Source: Chitinophagaceae bacterium
GTDB taxonomy: Bacteria > Bacteroidota > Bacteroidia > Chitinophagales > Chitinophagaceae
Length of the DNA: 49,507 bases
Assembly (NCBI GenBank): GCA_947456055.1
Contig: CANGSR010000002.1
Span: 1-49,507 of the forward strand
Reading direction: 5' to 3'
In this document: one piece after another, positions 24,013-33,554 of the stretch
Position numbering within the stretch: the stretch's first letter is position 1
Layout of the letters: each line of letters starts with the position of its first letter
The notes under the pieces: model-generated
The model's database searches: none
The model's input: the letters and a program-made list of their open reading frames with translations, nothing else
What the model was told of the DNA's origin: nothing
Program-made: the position numbers and the translations under genes

Positions 24013-24683
24013 AGGTTACGGGTAATGGCGTATCGCTTGTTAACAATATTAACTACCAGAAGCACCACAAAAGTAATGGCAAACAAAATGCCTGCATAAA
24101 TATTAGCCGTATGGTAATTGAGGACTTCCACCTCATCGTAAATGGCTATTGATACCACCCTGGTTTCATTGGGTATATTGCCGCCAATCATCAATACCAC
24201 CCCAAACTCACCTATGGTATGTGCAAAAGTGAGCACAATGCCCGTAAGCAGGGCAGGTTTAATATTGGGTAGTTGCACCTTGAAAAAAGTCTCCCATTTA
24301 CTTTTGCCTAAAAGGTAAGAAGCCTCCCTGATATCAGGCGAAAGCCCAGACAGACCTGATTGAATTGGATGAATCATAAATGGCAGGCTATATATTATAG
24401 AGGCCAACACTAGCCCAGGAAATGAAAACACGAGGCGCAGATTGAAATAATGCTCCAGGAAATGCCCCAGCCCATAAGCAGGCCCAAAGGCCACCAAAAA
24501 ATAAAACCCTATCACTGAGGGCGGCAATACCAGGGGCATACTTATGAATGCCTCTATAACCGACTTAAACTTACCCTTTCCCGATGCCAACCAATTGGCT
24601 ACCGGCAATGAAATAACCAATAGTATTGCCGTAGTAATTAGGGCAAGTTTGAAGGTTATCCAGAAAGGCAGTAAATCAACCAT
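24009..24683 (-). CDS. modB: Molybdate ABC transporter permease
   Basis: The 224-residue inner-membrane protein has about five hydrophobic segments and the family signatures SMPLVLPPSVIGFY (about 48-61) and, in the coupling loop, EASYLLGKSKWETFFKVQLPNIKPALLTG, where EAS...LG...F..V.LP contacts ModC. The segment FAHTIGEFGVVLMIGGNIP is typical of ModB/CysT-type permeases. It lies 32 bases after modA and overlaps modC. Full length for the family. Confidence 0.9.
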   Translation of the reverse strand: MVDLLPFWITFKLALITTAILLVISLPVANWLASGKGKFKSVIEAFISMPLVLPPSVIGFYFLVAFGPAYGLGHFLEHYFNLRLVFSFPGLVLASIIYSLPFMIHPIQSGLSGLSPDIREASYLLGKSKWETFFKVQLPNIKPALLTGIVLTFAHTIGEFGVVLMIGGNIPNETRVVSIAIYDEVEVLNYHTANIYAGILFAITFVVLLVVNIVNKRYAITRNL

Positions 24684-24715
24684 AATTTTATTGCAGTAAA
24701 GTGGAAGACACCGAA

Positions 24716-25486
24716 TTATTTACCCTCCACAATATAACCATATTTGGCGAAAATAGCCCTGGCTTTGGGAGAAAACAAAAACTGGTAATAAAGCTTTGAT
24801 ACTTCCTTATTGTTGGCCTCACCATGTTTCAATATGGCTACTCCCTGCTTTATAGGGGTATATGCCCTGCTATCTATATCCACCCAATTGCCCTTACCAT
24901 TTATTTTCTCCGACATTACCAACGACTTTGCAATAAATCCTAGGTCAGCCCCGCCAACAGTCACAAATTGTTCAGTCTGACTAATACTTTCACCAAAAAT
25001 TAATTTCGGCCTCACCTTATCATATAATTTGTAGTATTTCAAGGCTTCTTCTGCAGCCTTTCCATAAGGAGCAGATATCGGATTGCCCATTGCAATTTTC
25101 CGAATGCCGGGTGACAATAAAATCTGTAAATCAGTGCCTATTTTCATTTGGGTATTAGGAGTCCATAAAACCAGTTGGCCTATTGCATAGGTAGTAGGAA
25201 CATTAGCCGCAAATCCTTTTTTAAACAATTGCTGAGGGTATTTCATATCCGCAGAAACAAAAACATCATAAGGGGCACCTTGTATTATCTGGGCGTATAG
25301 CTTACCCGAAGATTCAATATTTGTTTCTACTTTCACATGACTGTCTTCTTCAAATGCTGCATTCAAAGACGCTATTACTCCTTGCATATTTGATGCAACT
25401 GCTACCGAAACTTTGGGTTGTGCCATAGCCCTAGTGTAGGTAAACAAAAAACAGAAAAGTAAAATAAATCCGGATAATCGGGGCAT
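24716..25486 (-). CDS. modA: Molybdate-binding periplasmic protein
   Basis: The 256-residue protein has a signal peptide (1-22, AMA-Q). The ModA fold follows: VSVAVASNMQGVIASLNAAFE at the first strand, ESSGKLYAQIIQGAPYDVFVSAD for the oxyanion-binding Ser and the hinge, then GNPISAPYGKAAEEAL and TVGGADLGFIAKS. It captures molybdate and hands it to ModBC. TATTTTTG on the minus strand (25506-25513), 20 bases upstream, matches a -7 box; no -33 box was seen. No ModE gene or riboswitch-like element was recognised near it. Confidence 0.9.
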   Translation of the reverse strand: MPRLSGFILLFCFLFTYTRAMAQPKVSVAVASNMQGVIASLNAAFEEDSHVKVETNIESSGKLYAQIIQGAPYDVFVSADMKYPQQLFKKGFAANVPTTYAIGQLVLWTPNTQMKIGTDLQILLSPGIRKIAMGNPISAPYGKAAEEALKYYKLYDKVRPKLIFGESISQTEQFVTVGGADLGFIAKSLVMSEKINGKGNWVDIDSRAYTPIKQGVAILKHGEANNKEVSKLYYQFLFSPKARAIFAKYGYIVEGK

Positions 25487-25629
25487 TATTCAATTATTTA
25501 CCTGCCAAAAATACAATAATAGCTATGCTTGGGGTAGGAAATTATTTGGCAAACCAATTTAGAACCTTTGGTTGAATAAATTACAAGATATAACAAGCCA
25601 ACCTATTAGATGTTAACAATTACCACACC

Positions 25630-26382
25630 TTAATCTTTAGGTAAGTATAAAGCCACTTTACCCCTTTTAAGCTCCATTTCATCAAGGTGACCCATTATTT
25701 TCTTATCGGTAGTAAGTAGGTGGATATGTAGCCATGTATCGTGATGGGTAAAGATTGTTTGGTGTTCCTTGGAGAAAAATCCTAGCAAATCTACCTCCTG
25801 ATTGTTTATCGTATACACTTTTTGACCTTTACGGGCATCCTCGGGTGACGAAACCTTGGTTCCGGGAGGCAAGTTCATCAGATGCACTTTAGCTGAAATG
25901 ACCACTGCTTTTATTTTAAAGAAATATGGCCTGGGTTTAGTTGTTGTTTGTGCATCAAGATATTGCTCTAATTGGGCTATGGTCGAAATCGAATCTGGTA
26001 TCGGCATTTGCTGCCATTCGTCAATATTGGCATATCCAAAAAATGGAGCCTTGAGTGCCAGTGTAGAGGTAATATTCATTGTTGTATCGGTTAATACACC
26101 TGCTTTATAACCAATGCCATCCCAAACCAGTATTTCACCTGCCAGATTTTCCACAGGCCCCATGCCATATAGGTGTTCCTTATCTGCCAGGGTATCTAAA
26201 TCTATCCTTGCAAACAATTCCCCCTTGTGCATCACATTCTTCATGGCCCCAATAATATGTGGACGGGAATCGTGCTTCACTACCTTTTTATTGCTAGATG
26301 CCGTGGTAATATTGCAGCCAGGCAATAAAACAAAACAGAAAAAGGCAGCTATGATAGCTACCAAAGATTTAAGATTCTTCAT
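25630..26382 (-). CDS. Acetolactate-decarboxylase-like lipoprotein
   Basis: The 250-residue protein has a lipobox (LLPGC, Cys23), so it is predicted to be membrane-anchored outside the cytoplasm. From about residue 44 it matches the acetolactate decarboxylase fold: the N-terminal PVENLAGEILVWDG (Glu83 where the family has its conserved GE) and the C-terminal TWLHIHLLTTDKKIMGH. Here H219, H221 and H232 repeat the zinc spacing of known enzymes, HxH then a third His 11 residues on. The conserved Arg of the enzyme family is not evident (the aligned region reads VVISAKVH). Cytoplasmic relatives turn 2-acetolactate into acetoin; whether this one does is uncertain. 27 bases downstream of the Rieske gene. 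Confidence 0.72.
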   Translation of the reverse strand: MKNLKSLVAIIAAFFCFVLLPGCNITTASSNKKVVKHDSRPHIIGAMKNVMHKGELFARIDLDTLADKEHLYGMGPVENLAGEILVWDGIGYKAGVLTDTTMNITSTLALKAPFFGYANIDEWQQMPIPDSISTIAQLEQYLDAQTTTKPRPYFFKIKAVVISAKVHLMNLPPGTKVSSPEDARKGQKVYTINNQEVDLLGFFSKEHQTIFTHHDTWLHIHLLTTDKKIMGHLDEMELKRGKVALYLPKD

Positions 26383-26409
26383 ACCAGAAACAATTACTTA
26401 ATAACCAGA

Positions 26410-26826
26410 TTACGAAGTTACTGTAAGTATATTACCTGATAAGGATGTTTTGTAAGTAGTTAATGATGATGGAGGCGGGCCACCTAATACCGCACCGGTA
26501 GTTGCATTAAATGTACCATTATGGCAAGGACAGACAATCTTTGCAGCTGATGCATTATAATTTACAGTGCAACCCTCGTGGGTACATGTTGACGAAAGCG
26601 CAGAAAATACTGTAGCTGAGGTCCTTATAATGATTAATCCATTAACTGAAACAGCACCACCCACAGTATTAAGGCTTGTATTGGCTGCCTGTGTTAGGTC
26701 TAGTGTAAAGTTCACATTAGTAGGACCCGAATTAGATGCCTTACTACAACTTTGCATCAATCCTGCCGGAATCATTGATAAACCACACAATGCCAATCCT
26801 TTTTTCAAAAAATCTTTCCTTTCCAT
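26410..26826 (-). CDS. Rieske [2Fe-2S] lipoprotein
   Basis: The 138-residue protein begins MERKDFLKKGLALCGL, a degenerate Tat-like start (RK in place of RR), followed by a lipobox-like LMQSC (Cys27). The Rieske cluster motifs are complete: CTHEGC (81-86) and CPCHNGTF (99-106), giving two Cys and two His ligands plus the disulfide cysteines of the high-potential type, then GGPPPSSL. It is a small stand-alone electron-transfer protein, not a bc1 or oxygenase subunit by its length and neighbours. Apparently co-transcribed with the acetolactate-decarboxylase-like gene. Confidence 0.88.
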   Translation of the reverse strand: MERKDFLKKGLALCGLSMIPAGLMQSCSKASNSGPTNVNFTLDLTQAANTSLNTVGGAVSVNGLIIIRTSATVFSALSSTCTHEGCTVNYNASAAKIVCPCHNGTFNATTGAVLGGPPPSSLTTYKTSLSGNILTVTS

Positions 26827-27032
26827 TTTTCCTTTTTAGTATTCCTATCCAATAACGTGTAGGTACATCTAAATATTATTGTGGCTGGAACCTATTTATT
26901 AAAAAACATTTTCATAATGTACATCGCCAAAATAATCAGGCCATAATATATATTTCAAGGTATTTATAATCAGATTTTTTATTCCTGAATAAAAAGCCGA
27001 CATTTGCAATAACCAAAAATTTATAAGGAAGC

Positions 27033-27596
27033 ATGGGTCAGGAAACGATGGGTAAAAAAGAAAAAGAAAAGAAAAAACAAAAAAACAGACAGGACAAAGA
27101 AGAGAAAAAACAAGAACGCAAAGCGAACAACAACAAAGGTAAAGGCCTCGATGCAATGATGGCCTATGTGGATGAGTATGGAAACCTTACTGCCACCCCA
27201 CCAGACCCCCGCAGGAAACTGGTAATTAACCACGAGACAATTCAACTAGGTGCTACCAAGCGTGAACCTATTGACCCGGCTGATTTAATCAGGACAGGTG
27301 TGGTAACCTTCTTTAATGATGCTAAGGGTTACGGTTTTATCACAGACCTTAAGAGCCAGGAAAGTGTATTTGTGCATGTAAACCAGCTAAAAGAAACTAT
27401 TAAAGAAAGAGACAAGGTAACTTTTGAAGTGGAAATGGGCCCTAAGGGTGCAAGTGCAGTATCGGTAAGAAAAGAAGTACCTAAAGCAGTAGTAAAAGAC
27501 GCTCCAAAAGCAGCAGTAGCACCAGTTGTTACAGAAGCTCCGGTGGTAGAGGCAACTCCTACAGCAGCACCATCTGAAACGCCAACAGCGGAATAA
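27033..27596 (+). CDS. Cold-shock-domain protein with basic N-terminal arm
   Basis: The 187-residue protein has a highly basic, low-complexity N-terminus (about 5-37, mostly Lys, Glu and Arg), a linker, a cold-shock domain (87-147) and an Ala/Pro/Thr/Val-rich tail. RNA-binding motifs KGYGFIT (98-104, RNP1) and VFVHV (112-116, RNP2) are intact. It probably binds single-stranded RNA or DNA as a chaperone. It is preceded by AAGGAAG, one of the few SD-like sequences here, which supports the start at 27033 over a second ATG 15 bases on. A strong terminator follows. Confidence 0.88.
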   Translation: MGQETMGKKEKEKKKQKNRQDKEEKKQERKANNNKGKGLDAMMAYVDEYGNLTATPPDPRRKLVINHETIQLGATKREPIDPADLIRTGVVTFFNDAKGYGFITDLKSQESVFVHVNQLKETIKERDKVTFEVEMGPKGASAVSVRKEVPKAVVKDAPKAAVAPVVTEAPVVEATPTAAPSETPTAE

Positions 27597-28100
27597 GTTG
27601 CAACCATTAAATTAATCTCTGGAATTATTTTCTTTCAGATAAACATAAATAAAGCGGGCAAAATCTTGATGATTTTGCCCGCTTTATTATTTTGAGTATC
27701 AGTCTAATCGCAGGTCACTCTATTATATACAGGTTTCTATACTGGCAATCAAGCCCCTCTTTAGCATCCTTCGGAATAGAAATTATCCAGTTCAATAGTC
27801 GTTGAGGTTGATATACTTATACCGGCAGCAGTGGTAAAAAGAATTACATGGATTATGTACCCTGCTTGAAAAACCAACCTGGACTTGGGAATTATCTGCT
27901 ACGATTAGTATCAATCCCACGATGGTATTGCTGAAAATTTGAAAAGGGATATAATAAGTATATAATTAAACCGAATTTTCAGAAAAATAATATCCGGTTT
28001 TTACACTCTCCTACATTATTTTTTTTAAATAATTTCATCAGAGGATACCCTTATACCAATTGTGCAACATTTCTATTGATAAAGAAACAAGTCCCCGAAA
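27597..28100. other. Intergenic region with terminator and possible gene fragment
   Basis: Apart from the terminator at 27649-27687, no gene is supported in 504 bases. On the minus strand a 46-codon open stretch (27761-27898) has protein-like composition (GISISTSTTIELDNFYSEGC at its end) but no start codon, and a second overlapping frame is also open nearby. A decayed gene tail is possible. Bases 27900-28100 are AT-rich and otherwise featureless. Confidence 0.4.
27649..27687. terminator. Strong hairpin terminator after the cold-shock gene
   Basis: Seventeen-base perfectly complementary arms (27649-27665 and 27671-27687), with the core GCGGGCAAAATC, enclose a 5-base loop and run into TATTATTTTG. 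Located 53 bases after the stop at 27596. Confidence 0.85.
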
Positions 28101-29219
28101 TTAATTTGCCTCCGCAATTGCCTTCATTAGGTAAGGCCAGTCACCCTTTCCTTCCTTCTTGCCCAAACGCACGATGATGATGTTTTTAGATGGATAAACA
28201 TATACAAACTGCCCCAACAAACCCTGGGCAAAAAAATCAGCTCCCTTTCCTTGCCAGGTATGCCACCATTGGTAAGTGTATATGCCATCATTTTTATTAC
28301 CTTGGATATCAATTGATTTTTTCACCCATTGTTCCGGCACTATTTGCTTACCATTCCAATTACCCTTGTTGAGGTATAATCTGCCCAGTTTAGCAAAATC
28401 CACAGTCCGGGCATTGAAGCAACAAAATGCTTTAACCTCTTTGTCTTTTTTACTGTCAATACTCCAGCTTGCATCATATTCAGCACCAATGTTTTTCCAT
28501 ATTTTCTCCTCCATATAATCGGCTAGCGATTTATGTACTGCCCGCTCTATAATCATACCTAGCAATTGGGTATTGAGGCTTATGTATTCAAATTCAGTAT
28601 CGGGTTCCTTCTTTATTCTTAAATGTTTTATGTACTTACTAATATTTACACCATAATAGTACTTTGCCACGTCCCCAAAAGGATTAACATAACCTTCATC
28701 AAAGCGAATACCTGAGCGCATATTGAGCAGATGCTCTATCGTGATTTTTTCAAATCCCGGCCTGGTGAGTTCGGGAAGATATTTGGTGATGGGTTCATTT
28801 ACATTTTTAATGGCGCCCTCTTCAATGGCAATACCCATTAACATAGATGTAAATGATTTGGCCATTGAAAATGAGGGAACAATTGACTCCTTTGTATAAC
28901 CATACAAATATTCCTGGTCAAGTATAGAATCATTCCTGATTACCATAAAAGCCACGGTTTTCGTTTTTTTCAGGTAGGTCTTAAAATCGTATTTCTTCTT
29001 TTTGATGGTTACATCCTTGGGAAGTTTCACCTTGGTGTCCTTATCTGCATTGGCGAATTGAAACTCTGCCCCACCCTTCGGCATTTCTACTTTGGGAAAT
29101 TTCTTATAATCCCTGATATCAGCAAAATTCCAGACAAAAAACCGCACAACATGGCAGGAACTTATTAAAATACAGGTTGCGAGTAATAGTAAAACCGGAA
29201 ATTTGACCATCTTTTTCAT
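28101..29219 (-). CDS. Serine beta-lactamase-like lipoprotein (penicillin-binding fold)
   Basis: The 372-residue protein has a lipobox leader (LISSC, Cys22) and a beta-lactamase/class C PBP-like domain (about 80-370). The nucleophile motif S118-M-A-K121 (FSMAKSFTSML) is clear. The second motif appears as YISLNT, and the C-terminal FFAQGLLGQFVYVYPSKNIIIVRLG is the usual last strand pair. Family members include esterases, D-aminopeptidases and carboxypeptidases as well as beta-lactamases, so the substrate is unknown. TAAATTTG on the minus strand at 29224-29231, five bases before the start, is a -7 box match, but too close unless the transcript is nearly leaderless. Confidence 0.85.
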   Translation of the reverse strand: MKKMVKFPVLLLLATCILISSCHVVRFFVWNFADIRDYKKFPKVEMPKGGAEFQFANADKDTKVKLPKDVTIKKKKYDFKTYLKKTKTVAFMVIRNDSILDQEYLYGYTKESIVPSFSMAKSFTSMLMGIAIEEGAIKNVNEPITKYLPELTRPGFEKITIEHLLNMRSGIRFDEGYVNPFGDVAKYYYGVNISKYIKHLRIKKEPDTEFEYISLNTQLLGMIIERAVHKSLADYMEEKIWKNIGAEYDASWSIDSKKDKEVKAFCCFNARTVDFAKLGRLYLNKGNWNGKQIVPEQWVKKSIDIQGNKNDGIYTYQWWHTWQGKGADFFAQGLLGQFVYVYPSKNIIIVRLGKKEGKGDWPYLMKAIAEAN

Positions 29220-29397
29220 GTATCAAATTTAGGAATAAGATGCATAACATGCCCTATTTTTAATAAGGCCAACCGTAAATCAACCCTAATTTCAAACTTT
29301 AACAATCGTAATTATCAAATCATTTTTTAGTCAGCTAATTTTAGGCCCACTTAGTAATTATAATTCCTATTTTTACTATACATTGTAGCATACCCTT

Positions 29398-31905
29398 ATG
29401 AACACTATAGAGCAAATAAGAAAATGGTGTAACGGCAATTGGCTGACTAAGCATGATGAGCAATCCAAAATCAGCTCATTATCTATTGATAGCCGCCAAA
29501 TTGACCAACCCGAAAACACGCTATTTATAGCCCTTAAAACCAACTTAAGGGATGGACATACCTATATTGCCGATGCATGGGTGAAAGGGGTAAGAAATTT
29601 TTTGATTTCGCACGAACTGGATATTACTAACCTGAATGGCGCTAACATTATCCAGGTAAAAGATACGCTACAGGCCTTGCAACAAATTGCATCGGGCCAC
29701 CGTAAACAATTCAACATCCCTGTAATTGGCATAACCGGCAGTAATGGTAAAACCATGGTAAAAGAATGGCTTTACCAATTACTAGCCGACAAGTTTAATA
29801 TTGTCAGGAGTCCTAAAAGTTATAATTCACAGATAGGGGTTCCATTATCGGTTTGGCAAATGGAGCCTGATAACCAGATAGCCCTATTTGAAGCCGGTAT
29901 TTCACAGCCCGGTGAGATGGAGAAACTTGAGCGCCTCATCCTTCCACAAATAGGCCTGTTTACCAATATCGGTGAAGCTCACAGTGAGGGCTTTATGAAT
30001 ATGCGGCAGAAAATAAATGAAAAGCTCATTTTATTCCGCCACGCATCAAAATTGGTTTATTGCCATGACCATAGCGAGCTGAACCAATGTATAGTACAGT
30101 ATGTGCATCAGGTAAGAGGTGGCAGAACTGAAGACCCAATAGAATTATTTACCTGGTCGGTAAAACAACCTGCCAACCTGCATATAATCAATACTGAAAA
30201 GAAAGCGGGAAAGACAAGTATTGTAGCACTTTACAAAGGCAAGGAAATAAGCATCACAATACCTTTTACTGATGATGCCTCGCTTGAGAATGCCATCCAT
30301 TGCTGGTGCATACTCCTGATCTTGAATATTGCTCAGGAAGAAATAAAAACCAAAATGGCCTTATTGCAGCCTGTCTCAATGCGGCTGGAACTAAGGCAGG
30401 GCATTAACGATTGCACGGTTATTAATGATGCCTATAACTCTGACCTTACCTCTCTGCAAATGGCCCTCAACTACCTGGAGCAGCAAAAGCAGCATAAATC
30501 ACATACTGTTATTATGTCTGACATTATGCAGCCCGGTAAGCGAGACCTTGATTTGTATGATGAAGTAGCTGAATCCATCAGCAGGCGAAAAATATTGAGG
30601 TTTATAGGTATAGGCCCCGCTTTGTACAAAAACAAGGCATCTTTCAGAAAGCATAAAAAGCTAAGGAGTATATTTTTCAAGTCAACAGAAGATTTTTTAA
30701 AGCATTTTCACCTGCTCACCTTCGACAAGGAAGCGATCCTGCTCAAGGGCGCAAGGGTGTTTGCCTTTGAAAAAATAGGTTTGCTATTAGAGCAGAAAGT
30801 CCACCAAACGGTAATGTCGGTAGACCTTACTGCCCTCACCAATAACCTTAATGTTTACCGCTCTTTACTATCACCAGGTGTAAAGACAATGGTAATGGTA
30901 AAGGCTTTTGCCTACGGTAGCGGCAGCCATGAAATAGCTAATCTGCTCCAATATGCCGGGGTTGACTACCTTACGGTTGCCTATACCGATGAAGGAATAG
31001 GCCTGCGCAGGGCAGGGCTTAAAATGCCCATCATGGTGATGAGCCCCGATGCTACATCCTTCGACCGGATGATAGCATGGAAGCTGGAACCTGAATTGTA
31101 TAATTTCCGGTCCATTAGTGAATTTATAAGTATCGCACGGACATTTGGAAGCAAGAACTACCCTATCCACATAAAACTGGATACAGGTATGCATCGCCTG
31201 GGCTTTAATCCTGAGGATATTGAAGAATTATTAGCCATCATTAAGGACAACCCAATAATACATGTAGCTAGTATTTTCAGCCACCTGGCGGCTAGCGATA
31301 ACCCTGCCGAGGATGAATTCACATTTCAACAGGCAAGGGCATTTGATGCTATGAGTGAACAAATATTGGCCATACTTCCCTACAAACCACTAAGGCATAT
31401 CAGCAATTCGGCAGGTATTGCTCGCCACAAATCCTTGCAGTACGATATGGTGAGGCTAGGCCTGGGCCTATATGGTATTGACAGCACACCATCCATTCAG
31501 CAGAAACTGAAACAAATAAGCACACTAAAGACAAGTATTGCCCAGATAAGGGAGGTAAAAGCTGGAGATAGTATAGGTTATGGGCATAATACCATAGCCT
31601 TCCAACCGATGAAGATTGCCACCATTTGCATAGGTTATGCAGATGGCTACCCAAGATCTATGGGGCACAGTAAGGCCCATGTACTCATTCATGGTAAACC
31701 AGCGAAAACAATGGGTTCTATATGTATGGATATGTGCATGGTGGATATCACTGACATACCTGATGTAAAGGAAGGCGATGATGCAATTATTTTTGGCCCA
31801 GGATTATCAGTGACCCAATTAGCCCTATGGGCAGATACAATTTCCTACGAAATTATGACCAGTATCTCACAAAGGGTGAAAAGGGTATATGTAAATGAGG
31901 AATAG
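29398..31905 (+). CDS. Bifunctional UDP-MurNAc-tripeptide:D-Ala-D-Ala ligase / alanine racemase
   Basis: The 835-residue fusion joins MurF (about 1-455) to alanine racemase (about 460-835). The MurF half has the ATP loop GITGSNGKT (111-119), the block ALFEAGISQPGEMEKL and NDAYNSDLTSLQMAL. The racemase half has the PLP lysine in VKAFAYGSGSHEI, GYGHNT, GYADGYPRSMG and the catalytic-Tyr region SICMDMCMVDI. It makes D-Ala from L-Ala and adds D-Ala-D-Ala to the wall precursor in the cytoplasm. This fusion is known and widespread in Bacteroidota. It converges on a sugar kinase gene with only eight bases between stops. Confidence 0.95.
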   Translation: MNTIEQIRKWCNGNWLTKHDEQSKISSLSIDSRQIDQPENTLFIALKTNLRDGHTYIADAWVKGVRNFLISHELDITNLNGANIIQVKDTLQALQQIASGHRKQFNIPVIGITGSNGKTMVKEWLYQLLADKFNIVRSPKSYNSQIGVPLSVWQMEPDNQIALFEAGISQPGEMEKLERLILPQIGLFTNIGEAHSEGFMNMRQKINEKLILFRHASKLVYCHDHSELNQCIVQYVHQVRGGRTEDPIELFTWSVKQPANLHIINTEKKAGKTSIVALYKGKEISITIPFTDDASLENAIHCWCILLILNIAQEEIKTKMALLQPVSMRLELRQGINDCTVINDAYNSDLTSLQMALNYLEQQKQHKSHTVIMSDIMQPGKRDLDLYDEVAESISRRKILRFIGIGPALYKNKASFRKHKKLRSIFFKSTEDFLKHFHLLTFDKEAILLKGARVFAFEKIGLLLEQKVHQTVMSVDLTALTNNLNVYRSLLSPGVKTMVMVKAFAYGSGSHEIANLLQYAGVDYLTVAYTDEGIGLRRAGLKMPIMVMSPDATSFDRMIAWKLEPELYNFRSISEFISIARTFGSKNYPIHIKLDTGMHRLGFNPEDIEELLAIIKDNPIIHVASIFSHLAASDNPAEDEFTFQQARAFDAMSEQILAILPYKPLRHISNSAGIARHKSLQYDMVRLGLGLYGIDSTPSIQQKLKQISTLKTSIAQIREVKAGDSIGYGHNTIAFQPMKIATICIGYADGYPRSMGHSKAHVLIHGKPAKTMGSICMDMCMVDITDIPDVKEGDDAIIFGPGLSVTQLALWADTISYEIMTSISQRVKRVYVNEE

Positions 31906-31913
31906 CTAGGGTT

Positions 31914-32780
31914 TTAGGCCGGCACACTGCTTACCAACTCTGTATAGTATTTGATTAAGCCCTCCATAGGACTTTTAATTACATTGCCTATTTCCAGTTC
32001 GTATTGGTGGCACAAGTTTTCCAAAACATCACTGAACTCAAATGCAATAGAACCAGAAAAAAACAAGGGTAATTTCCAGGTATTGCGATGCTTCAATATA
32101 CTTGTGTGAAAAAAATCGTTGAGGCAGTCTTCAATAATATTTTCCACCATGTAGTGGCCACGGTTTTCTTTTAGTAGGGTAACAAATGATGCCAGGTATC
32201 TGTTTGGATTGGGTTCATGATACAGCTTATCAATTATCTTCCTAATATCATTACCAAACCTCATTTCAAAACCCATCCTTAATTCCTCATCAAACGTATC
32301 GTAAGCATAGTATTGCAGTATACGCTTGCCCATATAGTTGCCCCCACCCTCATCACCGGCTATATAGCCAAGACTTGGCTTCTGTTCCTTGATAATATCT
32401 CCATTATAATAGCAACTTGCACTACCTGTCCCCAAAATACACACTATCCCCTTCTGGGTGCCACACAATGCCCTTGCAGCTGCCATTATATCACCCTGTA
32501 CCTCTGCTTTTGGTATTCCAAAATGTGCCTCGAAAATTTCTTTTAGAAAAACCTGTTTTGCTGGATTGGCCGCCCCTGCACCAAAATACTCCAGACTTTC
32601 AGCTCCATAGACCGAATTATCCCATGGAAGCTCATTTTTCAGTAAATCAATTATGTATTCCCTGCTTTGCAAGTAAGGATTAATACCCTGTGTACCAAAC
32701 CTTAGCGGCTTCTTTCCTTCAGAAATCAGGCACCAGTCGGTCTTTGTACTTCCACTATCTGCAATCAGGTAAGTCTTCAT
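31914..32780 (-). CDS. BadF/BadG-type N-acetylhexosamine kinase
   Basis: The 288-residue protein is an ASKHA-fold ATPase. The phosphate-1 motif is ADSGSTKTDWCLI (7-19), the phosphate-2 motif ILGTGSASCYYNGD, and the GDEGGGNYMGKRIL segment is typical of the N-acetylglucosamine kinase subfamily of BadF/BadG/BcrA/BcrD proteins. It would phosphorylate GlcNAc or a related sugar, plausibly recycled from cell wall, with ATP in the cytoplasm. The stop lies eight bases from that of the MurF-Alr gene on the other strand. No promoter match was found upstream. Confidence 0.85.
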   Translation of the reverse strand: MKTYLIADSGSTKTDWCLISEGKKPLRFGTQGINPYLQSREYIIDLLKNELPWDNSVYGAESLEYFGAGAANPAKQVFLKEIFEAHFGIPKAEVQGDIMAAARALCGTQKGIVCILGTGSASCYYNGDIIKEQKPSLGYIAGDEGGGNYMGKRILQYYAYDTFDEELRMGFEMRFGNDIRKIIDKLYHEPNPNRYLASFVTLLKENRGHYMVENIIEDCLNDFFHTSILKHRNTWKLPLFFSGSIAFEFSDVLENLCHQYELEIGNVIKSPMEGLIKYYTELVSSVPA

Positions 32781-33008
32781 ACATATCGTTTACTATACAA
32801 ATATGCATCAGGAAAAATGAAATTCCTAGGATATAAGACAGAAATCTGAAAAATATAATCTTGTTATACGTAAGTTAACAATCTCATGACTGAAAAATAT
32901 TATAGCCTAATAAAAAAGGCTTTGGAATGAACTGATTTTCACAGGTAAAGTTTTTCTATTAGGGGAAAAACACCCTATCATGAGTTATAAAAAAAGCAAG
33001 AAATGTAA

Positions 33009-33404
33009 TTAATAATTAGAAAAGGGCGACTTTACTCTTTGGGCTTCACCGCCTGTATGTATCAGGTATTGCTCAAACTGACTCTCGTTAAGAACAGCTT
33101 TAAATAGAACATCCTTATTTTTCTTGAGTTCTTGTTGCAGTTTTTTCACTACACGTTTATCACTTATTTGCCCAATACTATCTATAGAGCTATAATAACC
33201 AAGGTTTGTATTTTTTACAATTTCGTACTGCTTTGCATTTACCACTAGGTTTTGTTGAATCCAGCTTGTTTCACTATTAGCCTTTTGTTCCCATAATTTA
33301 AGATTATGAGCCTGAGCAGATGAAAATATGGATAAAAATAGCATTAGTGTAAGAACCAACGAATTGATTATCAACCTATTATATAATTTACCAGTCAAAA
33401 TCAT
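33009..33404 (-). CDS. Small secreted hypothetical protein
   Basis: From ATG 33404 the 131-residue protein begins with a signal peptide (MILTGKLYNRLIINSLVLTL through FSSAQA). The mature part is helical and charged (KKLQQELKKNKDVLFKAVLN then ESQFEQYLIHTGG), a plan seen in small periplasmic Spy/CpxP-like or hypothetical Bacteroidota proteins; no family is claimed. The frame is open further upstream to 33485, but that extension (MYCGICCIDCIGMAFHQK) would bury the signal peptide, so I chose the internal start. Confidence 0.65.
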   Translation of the reverse strand: MILTGKLYNRLIINSLVLTLMLFLSIFSSAQAHNLKLWEQKANSETSWIQQNLVVNAKQYEIVKNTNLGYYSSIDSIGQISDKRVVKKLQQELKKNKDVLFKAVLNESQFEQYLIHTGGEAQRVKSPFSNY

Positions 33405-33554
33405 AAGATTAACTAAAGTAAAATGCCCGCTTTTTTGGTGAAATGCCATTCCTATGCAATCTATGCAACAAATTCCACAATACACTATCTACAGGGTATC
33501 ATTTTTTTCTAAGATTGGGGCATAGAAATCTATAATTGACATATCATCAATACC

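Noticed and set aside
29398-31905. MurF-Alr fusion as a novel arrangement
   Set aside because: This fusion is already known as a standard Bacteroidota gene, so it is annotated but not listed as a finding.
33405-33485. Upstream extension of the small secreted gene
   Set aside because: It would place 27 residues, including several cysteines, in front of a clear signal peptide.
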